This document shows, piece by piece, positions 15,080 to 20,623 of a stretch of 20,623 nucleotides of DNA. Each line of letters begins with the position of its first letter. The first letter of the stretch is position 1. The stretch comes from Sphingomonadales bacterium UBA2369 (GTDB lineage Bacteria > Pseudomonadota > Alphaproteobacteria > Sphingomonadales > Sphingomonadaceae): positions 266,412 through 287,034 of the forward strand of contig DDTH01000006.1 in the NCBI GenBank assembly GCA_002344055.1, read 5' to 3'. The notes beneath the pieces were generated by a model. The model was not told the DNA's origin and did not search any database. It was given only the letters and a program-made list of their open reading frames with translations. The position numbers and the translations under genes were made by a program.

Positions 15080-16071
15080 TGCGCGGGTCCGCGCCACCTG
15101 GCGATCATTCGGCGCCCCAGGCGCACCACCTGCAGCATCCCGGGAACATTGCGCGCGGACGCGCGCCAGTCGAAGGCCTGGCGGGGAGGGCGGGAAGCGA
15201 GGCCGGCGACCGTGGTCAGCGGGTCGTAAGCTTCCGTCGCGCGGGGGCCAGAGCGGGCGAGCAGCGCCTCGGTCTGCGCCAGATTGGCGGCCTGGGTCCA
15301 GGCCGGAAACCGGGTGCGGATCGGGCCGGTCCAATCGGTCCGCCCCACCATCATCATCTCGACCTCTTCCCCGGGTTCGTCTGCGGGATCCATCGCGACG
15401 ATCTGGTCGCCATCGCGATGATAGACCATGAAGCGGGACTCCGCGGCGATCAGCAGCGCGGCGACGGCGAGACGGGCCTCGCTGCCCTGATTTTCGAACG
15501 CGCCGTGGATCAGGTTATTGTCCATGACGAGCGCGTCCCCGGCCTTGAAGGACAGACGCCGGATATGACGTTCGACCATCGTCGCACGATAGTCATGGAA
15601 GAAATCATGCTCTCCGTAGACGCGAAGGAAGCGGTAGAGGTGGTGAGATCGCGGCACGACGAACAAGGCGCTCGTGTCGGCGTCGCAATCGGTCAGCGCG
15701 CACCACACGGTGATCGCCGTCTCGAACGGTCGTTCCGAGACGGGGGCGTGCTGGTGCAGAGGCGTCCCCGAGCCCGAGGGCGGCTTCGCAAACAGGGTGT
15801 TCACGAGGATCTGATAGTCGCGCACATGCTCCGCCAGTGAAGGGTGGAGATGGCGTCTCACCGCCTTATCGACCTGCGCCTTCCGGTCCGGATGTTCGTC
15901 ATAGATGGACAGATAATTGCCGGCGACATGTTCGATGTCCCAGCCGCTCGCGCTGGCCGCCATTATTTCCTGGCGCAAGGAGCCGGCCTGCTCCGCATCG
16001 AGGAGGCGCAGTTGCACAAAGCCTTCCCGAAGAAATTCTTGCTGCAGCGCGGGATCGATCAGGCTGGGCAC
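15076..16071 (-). CDS. Phytanoyl-CoA dioxygenase (PhyH)-like protein with HQH iron motif
   Basis: This 331-residue paralogue of the downstream gene shares its layout: TPLHQHAPVSE at the HxD position (His106-Gln-His108), VVPRSHHL (138-145), NLIHGAFENQG with distal His189, and Arg200 at His+11. The Asp ligand is thus replaced by His, so the site could be a three-His centre unlike canonical 2-oxoglutarate enzymes. The N-terminus IDPALQQEFLREGFVQL aligns with DPALDAALHREGYVPL of the partner. The start is uncertain: GTG 16071 gives matching N-termini and leaves room for a divergent promoter; GTG 16152 would add 27 residues that the partner lacks. Neither has a clear Shine-Dalgarno. It is divergent from the sulfotransferase gene. 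Confidence 0.83.
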   Translation of the reverse strand: MPSLIDPALQQEFLREGFVQLRLLDAEQAGSLRQEIMAASASGWDIEHVAGNYLSIYDEHPDRKAQVDKAVRRHLHPSLAEHVRDYQILVNTLFAKPPSGSGTPLHQHAPVSERPFETAITVWCALTDCDADTSALFVVPRSHHLYRFLRVYGEHDFFHDYRATMVERHIRRLSFKAGDALVMDNNLIHGAFENQGSEARLAVAALLIAAESRFMVYHRDGDQIVAMDPADEPGEEVEMMMVGRTDWTGPIRTRFPAWTQAANLAQTEALLARSGPRATEAYDPLTTVAGLASRPPRQAFDWRASARNVPGMLQVVRLGRRMIARWRGPAQ

Positions 16072-16130
16072 GGCGCACGACCGTAGATCGGCGCGTTCGC
16101 GGCACCAAGGGCAAAACGATGTACGGATGC

Positions 16131-16159
16131 TTGGCGCGATGCGCCGGGGCACCTATCAC
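16131..16159 (+). promoter_or_regulatory. Candidate promoter of the sulfotransferase gene
   Basis: TTGGCG (16131-16136) and TATCAC (16154-16159) are separated by exactly 17 bp, each matching 4 of 6 consensus bases. Transcription would start near 16166, in front of GGAG (16172-16175) and the GTG start at 16180. The site lies upstream of the preferred start of the divergent PhyH-like gene but within its longer alternative. Confidence 0.35.
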
Positions 16160-16179
16160 TGCGACAAGACTGGAGCATT

Positions 16180-17085
16180 GTGTCTGGACTCGTGTTGAGC
16201 CTTCCTCACCTCATCCATGTGGGCCTCCCGAAGACCGGCTCCACCTTCCTGCAACATTGGTTCGAGCGGCATCCGCAGATCGCCTATGCCAAGGGCGGCT
16301 TCGCGGGCTTCGCCGACATCTGGAAATTGCCGGACCTTGCCGCCGCGCCCGATCAAGTCTGGCGCTGCCGCGTCACCAGCGCTGAGCAACTCTCCTATCC
16401 GATTGCCCAGCCGAACGCGGACGCGGTCGGCCCGGATACGCTGCGTGCGACGGTGCAAGCCCAGGAAAAGGTCTGCGCGACCCTGCTCGACCTCTTCCCC
16501 CACGCGCACCTGCTCGTCGTCACCCGCGGCTTTGCCGGTGTGTTCCGCTCCAGCTACTCCCAATATCTGCGCGAGGGCGGCGACCAGCCGGCAGAAAAGC
16601 TGCTGCCGCTGCTGGCCCAAGTCGCGCCATTCGTCGGCCTCTACGATTATGATCGGATCGCGGCGATGTACCGGCACCGCTTCGGCGCGCGCGTGCTCGT
16701 CCTGCCCTATGAGTGGCTGCGCGACGACCGGATGGCCTTTCTGGGCGCGGTTGCGGCACCGCTGGGGATCGAACCGTTCGATCCGGGGCCGGAGCCGGTC
16801 AATGCCTCGCTCAGCGTGCCGCAGTTGCGCTGGTATCCGCGTCTCGCCAGCCGTTTCGCGCGCGTGCCGATCGGCCCGTTGCGGCGGCGGCTGCTCGCTC
16901 AGCATCGCTGGCGCACGAGCCGTAGCGGCTGGGGCAAGTTGATCGGCCTGCTAGAACGGACGGGACCGGCATCCCCGCCGCTGCCCGAGTTCGCGCCGGA
17001 GCAGCTGGCCCACCTCGCCCCGCTCGCCGCGCAGCTGCGGACCGAGCCGGCCTTCCTTCCCTACGCGCTGGACTATCTCGGCTAA
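16180..17085 (+). CDS. PAPS-dependent sulfotransferase-family protein
   Basis: The 301-residue product begins directly with the 5'-phosphosulfate loop GLPKTGSTFLQHWFERHP (15-32), the hallmark of PAPS-dependent sulfotransferases. The 3'-phosphate motif follows as VVTRGFAGVFRSSYSQYLREGG (113-134), here with the conserved Arg116 and Ser124. No signal peptide or membrane span is seen, so it should act in the cytoplasm, transferring sulfate to a hydroxyl (or amine) of a carbohydrate or lipid. The start is GTG 16180 with TGGAG about 4 nt upstream. It is flanked by minus-strand genes on both sides and shares stop bases with the toroid gene. The acceptor is unknown; the neighbouring glycan exporter suggests a surface glycan. 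Confidence 0.85.
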   Translation: MSGLVLSLPHLIHVGLPKTGSTFLQHWFERHPQIAYAKGGFAGFADIWKLPDLAAAPDQVWRCRVTSAEQLSYPIAQPNADAVGPDTLRATVQAQEKVCATLLDLFPHAHLLVVTRGFAGVFRSSYSQYLREGGDQPAEKLLPLLAQVAPFVGLYDYDRIAAMYRHRFGARVLVLPYEWLRDDRMAFLGAVAAPLGIEPFDPGPEPVNASLSVPQLRWYPRLASRFARVPIGPLRRRLLAQHRWRTSRSGWGKLIGLLERTGPASPPLPEFAPEQLAHLAPLAAQLRTEPAFLPYALDYLG

Positions 17086-18110
17086 CGCGCCGCGTCATGC
17101 CAGCGCGCCAGCGCCTCGACCGCGAAGGCGGTGGTCAGCGCTTCCGAGCCCCAGCGCGGCGTATCCGGATGCGGCGCGTCGAAGCCGCCGTCCCGCTGTC
17201 GCTTCCGGCCGCCATGATAGAGCGCGGCGCGCGGCCAGGAGCCATCCTCGGCCTGCAGCGCGATCAGCTGCGAAACGCGCGCTTGGTCCGGACGTTCGCC
17301 CAGCGACACCGCCGCACACAGGCCCAGCGCCAGTTGTAGCGCATTTTCAGCCTCCGCCTCCGCCAGTTTCGCGCTCAGCAATCCCCGCGCCTCGTCCGAC
17401 CGGCCAGCCAGCGCACGCGCCAGGAAGTACCAGAGCACGAATGGCTCATCATACCATTTGTCGCTCTGCCGTTCGCGCCCCTCGCGCAGGATCGCGGTCA
17501 GGAATGCAAGCGCCGCCTCATCACGATCGAAAGGCCCGAGACGATAGAGGGCATTGGCGTTCACCACCGCATCCACGTCGCGCGGCTTCGCGGAGGTGCG
17601 CCGGAAGAACATCAGCAGGGCTGGCGCATGCGCCAGCTGCCGTCCGGTCAGCGCTATATGCCGCCACCCACTCCAGCGCAGCCGCGGCGCGAGCCAGGTG
17701 AAGAACAACCCCTTCGCATCCCGGTTCGCCAGCAGCAGGCCGCGATGGTCCGGTACGTCCCGCCCAGCCTTTTGCATCGCCAACGCGGCGCAACTGCTGT
17801 CGTCCAGATCGGGCGGCAGGCTGGCATGGTGCGGATGGCTGCGCGGCCAGTGCCGCCAAAGGCCGTGCGGCAGCATCTCCGCCGCCAGGAAATCGCAGAT
17901 CCGGTCGCGCACCCCGTCCGCCTCGGGCCAGAATGACAAGGACCAGGCGGCAAGCGCACTCGGAAAGATGGACGGGTCCAGCGCCGCGCCCGTCGCCAGC
18001 GACGGATCGGTGGAGGCATAAACCGGCAACTCCCCGCCCGGCAGCTGCACCGATTCCAGGAAAGCGACCGCCCGCTTCAGGCTACCGGCCGCGGCCGCCC
18101 GCACGGTCAT
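17082..18110 (-). CDS. Terpenoid-cyclase/prenyltransferase-like alpha/alpha-toroid protein with DxDD and QW motifs
   Basis: The 342-residue protein looks like a single alpha/alpha barrel of the squalene-cyclase/prenyltransferase superfamily. Near the C-terminus QAEDGSW (286-292) fits the QW motif (Qx3GxW). A weak counterpart LESVQLPGGELP lies near residues 18-29. PPDLDDSSCAAL (99-110) contains D101-x-D103-D104, the DxDD acid motif of class II terpene cyclases. WGSEALTTAFAVEAL (320-334) is the usual last barrel helix. Squalene-hopene and diterpene cyclases have two such barrels, so this is about half size. The ATG at 18110 overlaps the GT4 stop (ATGA). Such toroids can also bind polymers or proteins; the glycan context does not settle the function. 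Confidence 0.7.
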   Translation of the reverse strand: MTVRAAAAGSLKRAVAFLESVQLPGGELPVYASTDPSLATGAALDPSIFPSALAAWSLSFWPEADGVRDRICDFLAAEMLPHGLWRHWPRSHPHHASLPPDLDDSSCAALAMQKAGRDVPDHRGLLLANRDAKGLFFTWLAPRLRWSGWRHIALTGRQLAHAPALLMFFRRTSAKPRDVDAVVNANALYRLGPFDRDEAALAFLTAILREGRERQSDKWYDEPFVLWYFLARALAGRSDEARGLLSAKLAEAEAENALQLALGLCAAVSLGERPDQARVSQLIALQAEDGSWPRAALYHGGRKRQRDGGFDAPHPDTPRWGSEALTTAFAVEALARWHDAAR

Positions 18111-19285
18111 TCCGCCGAGCCGTCGAGCAGGGCGAGCAGCCGGTCGGCAAAATCCGACTCGGGCGAGGGCGGCACGAGCGTGCGGATATGCCGCGCCGCC
18201 GCCGCCCCGATCTGCGGCCAGCGCGCCCGTTCCCGCCACGCCCGCTCGAGCGCCTCGTCCACGCTATCGTCGGTCGGTGCGGCGGCAAGGAAGCCGGTGA
18301 CATTGTCGGTCAACACCTCGGCATTGCCGGCCACGTCGGTGACGATCGCGACCCGTCCGGACAGCATTGCCTCGACGAGCACGAGCGGCAGTCCCTCGCA
18401 ATGCGACGGCAGCAGCAAACCGTGATGATCCCGCCAGATCGCGGCGACATCCTCCGCAAACCCATCGAAGCGCACATTCTCCAGGCCGAGATAGGCGGCA
18501 CTCTGGCGCAACGCCTCTTCATGCTGGCCAGCGCCGAAGAACGTGACCTCGATCGCACGCGCGCGCCACTTCTCGCGCGCCAGCACGCGCAGGACGATGT
18601 CCTGTCCCTTCTCGCGCGGAAACAGCCGCCCGACGCAGGCCAGCCGCAGCGGCGTGTCGTCCGCCGGCCAGGGCTGCGGCGCGCCGAACGGGACAAGGAA
18701 GGGGTTGCGCACCACGACGCCGTTGGGAAGCGGCCGGGCCAGCTGCGCTTCGGTCAGCGTCAGATTGTGCTGCGAAACGAAGCAGACCTGGCGCGCTTCG
18801 CTGTACATCGCCTGCAACTCCGCCAGCTGATCGTCGCTCGGCCAGTACATTTCCGCCGCCTTCTGCACGATCAGCACATAGGGCACCCGCCGCTTGCGCA
18901 ACCTCTTGGCGTAGAACAGGCCGTCCAGATTGCCGCCCTGCGACAGCACAACCAGTTCGGCGCGGGACCGGCGCAGGAAGCCGCGCAGACGCAGCGCGCG
19001 GATGATGTAATCGAACGGCCAGGAGAACAGGACGAGCAAGGCCGTGAGCCGCGGAGGGACGAGTGGCACGCGCCGCAAGTCCGTCAGCTTCGCCCCCAAG
19101 TCGGCGAGCGCGGCGACGCGGCGCACCTTCCGGTCGAGACCCGCCTTGCCGACGGTCACGGAAACGCCACGCCGGGCCAGCATGGCGGCGGCGGCGCTCC
19201 ACAATTCCTCGCTGCCGCCCCAGCCCGAATTGCTGCTCAGGAAGGCGATGCGGCGGGGCGGCCCGGAATGAGGTTCATCAGTCAC
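18107..19285 (-). CDS. GT4-family glycosyltransferase (GT-B fold)
   Basis: This 392-residue GT-B enzyme has the N-terminal IAFLSSNSGWGGSEELW acceptor-side strand and loop (about 13-29), and the nucleotide-sugar domain opens with LACVGRLFPREKGQD (215-229). The GT4 EX7E motif is Glu297/Glu305 in SHCEGLPLVLVEAMLSG. It would add a sugar in the retaining mode during glycan assembly, on the cytoplasmic face. GTG 19285 (VTDEPHSG) was chosen because a candidate -10 sits just upstream; GTG 19321 would add 12 residues of low-quality sequence. No Shine-Dalgarno precedes either. It is translationally coupled to the toroid gene and divergent from the GT2 gene. Donor and acceptor are unknown. Confidence 0.86.
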   Translation of the reverse strand: MTDEPHSGPPRRIAFLSSNSGWGGSEELWSAAAAMLARRGVSVTVGKAGLDRKVRRVAALADLGAKLTDLRRVPLVPPRLTALLVLFSWPFDYIIRALRLRGFLRRSRAELVVLSQGGNLDGLFYAKRLRKRRVPYVLIVQKAAEMYWPSDDQLAELQAMYSEARQVCFVSQHNLTLTEAQLARPLPNGVVVRNPFLVPFGAPQPWPADDTPLRLACVGRLFPREKGQDIVLRVLAREKWRARAIEVTFFGAGQHEEALRQSAAYLGLENVRFDGFAEDVAAIWRDHHGLLLPSHCEGLPLVLVEAMLSGRVAIVTDVAGNAEVLTDNVTGFLAAAPTDDSVDEALERAWRERARWPQIGAAAARHIRTLVPPSPESDFADRLLALLDGSAE

Positions 19286-19292
19286 CGCGCGG

Positions 19293-19323
19293 GCTATAGC
19301 CGCCCCATGGCCGCGGTCCACAA
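19293..19323 (-). promoter_or_regulatory. Candidate promoter giving a leaderless GT4 transcript
   Basis: On the minus strand TTGTGG (19323-19318) and TATAGC (19298-19293) are 19 bp apart. The -10 lies in a perfect 10-bp palindrome, GGCTATAGCC (19292-19301). Transcription would begin near 19286, at the GTG 19285 start, which has no Shine-Dalgarno. The spacer is long, so this is weak. Confidence 0.28.
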
Positions 19324-19359
19324 TTTGACTTTGCGGATCGTCGCCTTGAACAGCGGCTG

Positions 19360-20412
19360 GTGAGCAGTCCAGCCCAAGCAGAGCCGTTGGTTTCCGTGAT
19401 CGTTCCGGCGTTCAACTCGGCCGCGACGCTGCACGACACACTCGCAAGCGCCGCCGCACAAAGTTATCGCACGCTCGAGATCATCGTGATCGACGACGGC
19501 TCGGTCGACGCGACGGCCCGGATCGCCGCGGAATTCTGCGCGGGCCATCCGCACGCGCGATTGATCAGCCAGTCCAATCAGGGCGTTGCGGCGGCGCGCA
19601 ATCGCGGCATCGCCGAAGCGATGGGCGAATTCGTGGCGCCGCTCGATGCGGATGATCTGTGGCATCCAGACAAGATCGCGCGGCAAGTCGCGGCCGCGGG
19701 ACCCGGCGACGCATTCGTCTATTGCTGGTCGCGCGACATCGACGCGCAGGGTCTGGTCTGGCGCGACGGACCCCGCCGGCACCACGAGGGCCAAGTGTTC
19801 CTGCGTATGCTCGCGGAGAATTTCATAGGCAATGGCAGCGTATTGCTCGTCCGCCGCGCCGCGGCCCAGGCAGTCGGCGGCTATGACGGAACGCTGCGCG
19901 CGCGGGGCCGGGCAGGCTGCGAGGACATCTTGTTCCAGTTGCGCCTGGCCGGACATGGGCCTGCCGCGCTCGCAGCTGGATATCTGGTCGGCTATCGCAA
20001 GTGGGACGGGGCGATGTCCAACGACGAGGGCGCGATGGTCCGCTCGTGGCGCGCAGCGCGGCGCAAGCTGCCGCTGACCGGCCGGGCCACTCGCCGCGCG
20101 GATCGTTGGGGGACGGCGCGGCGGCGACTGCATTTCGCGGAAGGCCTAGCGTGGCGGGGAATGTGGCTGGCCGCAATCCCCCCCGCCGCGGCCGCGCTTG
20201 CCAGCGATCCGCAACGAGGACTGACAGAAATCGGACGGCTGCTGGCGCGGCGGAATGAGCGCAGCCTGCCGCAGCCGCTGCCCGTTCCGTTCGAAACGCT
20301 CGACCCGGATCAGTGCTGGTCCGCGCCCCGCGCCAGCTGCGCGCGCCTCGACCTGCTGGAGCAGGGCCGCAACGATCGGCTGGCGCGCGACGAAGCTGCT
20401 ATCAGTCCGTAA
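19360..20412 (+). CDS. GT2-family glycosyltransferase (GT-A fold)
   Basis: This 350-residue protein has the complete GT-A N-terminal domain: VSVIVPAFNSAATL (11-24), VIDDGS (43-48), NQGVAAARNRGIAEA (73-87) and the metal-binding LDADD (95-99). The acceptor-side acid pair CEDILFQLRLA (187-197) is the family's 'ED' motif for the catalytic base. The last 130 residues or so are basic and helical with no clear membrane span; their role is unknown. The start is GTG 19360, matching the usual distance to the first strand; no Shine-Dalgarno is evident. It would transfer a sugar with inversion. The 3' end overlaps the convergent partial gene by 11 bp. Confidence 0.88.
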   Translation: MSSPAQAEPLVSVIVPAFNSAATLHDTLASAAAQSYRTLEIIVIDDGSVDATARIAAEFCAGHPHARLISQSNQGVAAARNRGIAEAMGEFVAPLDADDLWHPDKIARQVAAAGPGDAFVYCWSRDIDAQGLVWRDGPRRHHEGQVFLRMLAENFIGNGSVLLVRRAAAQAVGGYDGTLRARGRAGCEDILFQLRLAGHGPAALAAGYLVGYRKWDGAMSNDEGAMVRSWRAARRKLPLTGRATRRADRWGTARRRLHFAEGLAWRGMWLAAIPPAAAALASDPQRGLTEIGRLLARRNERSLPQPLPVPFETLDPDQCWSAPRASCARLDLLEQGRNDRLARDEAAISP

Positions 20413-20623
20413 GCATGGCACCGGGGCGCCATTGCGCCAGATCGCGCTCGCCCAGCCGGCGGCGCGCCTGGCGATTGCCCGCCGCCAGCCGGGCACGCAA
20501 CGTGGCGCGCAAGAGTCCCGGCGCGACTTGCGCCGCCGCCGCCCAGCCGAGCAAGCTGATCGACTCGCGGTCGATCCCGAGCCTGGCTCGCCGCAATATC
20601 CGGCCGAACAGGCGCGGGCGCCT
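20402..20623 (-). CDS. 3' end of an unrecognised gene (partial, runs off window)
   Basis: A minus-strand frame is open from the right edge to a TGA at 20402-20404, giving the last 73 residues of a longer protein. A TTG at 20596 is internal to the frame and unlikely to be the start. The segment is very rich in Arg and Ala, with GIDRESISLLGWAAAAQVAP near its beginning and ending WRPGAMLTD. I do not recognise the family. Its stop overlaps the last 11 bases of the GT2 gene, like other tight tail-to-tail junctions in this window, which supports it being real. By position it is probably another glycan gene. Confidence 0.5.
   Translation of the reverse strand, partial: RRPRLFGRILRRARLGIDRESISLLGWAAAAQVAPGLLRATLRARLAAGNRQARRRLGERDLAQWRPGAMLTD

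Noticed and set aside
19325..19353. TTGACT (19325-19330) as a -35 for the GT2 gene
   Set aside because: The -35 is good but no TATAAT-like hexamer occurs 15-18 bp downstream; GAACAG is the best and is poor.
17933..19363. A plus-strand frame of 476 codons opposite the toroid and GT4 genes
   Set aside because: Arg/Pro/Gln-rich antisense shadow of two recognisable genes.

Overview
The window is GC-rich and gene-dense, with many GTG/TTG starts and 4-nt stop/start overlaps. Gene content (acyl-CoA catabolism next to a Wzm/Wzt-type glycan exporter) and codon style suggest an alphaproteobacterium, most likely a sphingomonad. This is inference from style and content; no rRNA or marker gene is present. 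I found no tRNA, CRISPR array, transposase or phage gene.

Region 1 (about 1-9303, and 9300-10796 on the minus strand) is an acyl-CoA degradation locus. A nested palindromic element lies at the left edge (1-113). A minus-strand operon runs from a FadR-type GntR regulator (2572) through a DUF2156-like protein to a TIGR03084/DinB-like metal protein (ends 163). An HSDL2-like short-chain dehydrogenase (2645-3496) diverges from it and meets a FAS1-type MaoC dehydratase (4834-3581) at a strong symmetric terminator. From 4909 an operon encodes a crotonase-fold protein, an acyl-CoA synthetase and two unequal acyl-CoA dehydrogenases that look like the two halves of a heteromeric enzyme. A second acyl-CoA synthetase converges on it, sharing its stop codon bases. 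Together these give CoA activation, alpha,beta-dehydrogenation, hydration and ketone or alcohol oxidation of an acid I cannot identify. The heteromeric dehydrogenase hints at a bulky (steroid- or terpenoid-like) substrate.

Region 2 (11011 to the right edge) is a surface-glycan locus. A plus-strand operon encodes a sugar-nucleotide epimerase/dehydratase-like protein, an ABC-2 permease and an ABC ATPase with a C-terminal Wzt-like domain. It is followed by a set of genes that alternate in strand: two overlapping phytanoyl-CoA-dioxygenase-like proteins (minus), a sulfotransferase (plus), a terpenoid-cyclase-like toroid protein overlapping a GT4 glycosyltransferase (minus), a GT2 glycosyltransferase (plus) and the 3' end of an unrecognised gene (minus).

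The most interesting signals are in region 2. Both PhyH-like proteins keep the distal His and the His+11 Arg, but the HxD iron motif reads HQN in one and HQH in the other. The toroid protein is only about 342 residues yet carries a DxDD motif and a QW motif, as in class II terpene cyclases. These sit with a sulfotransferase beside a glycan exporter, and may form an undescribed glycan (or lipid-carrier) modification module. In region 1 the best leads are a crotonase lacking both canonical catalytic glutamates and a short leader ORF whose Shine-Dalgarno lies in a GNRA-capped hairpin in front of a GTG start that has no Shine-Dalgarno of its own.
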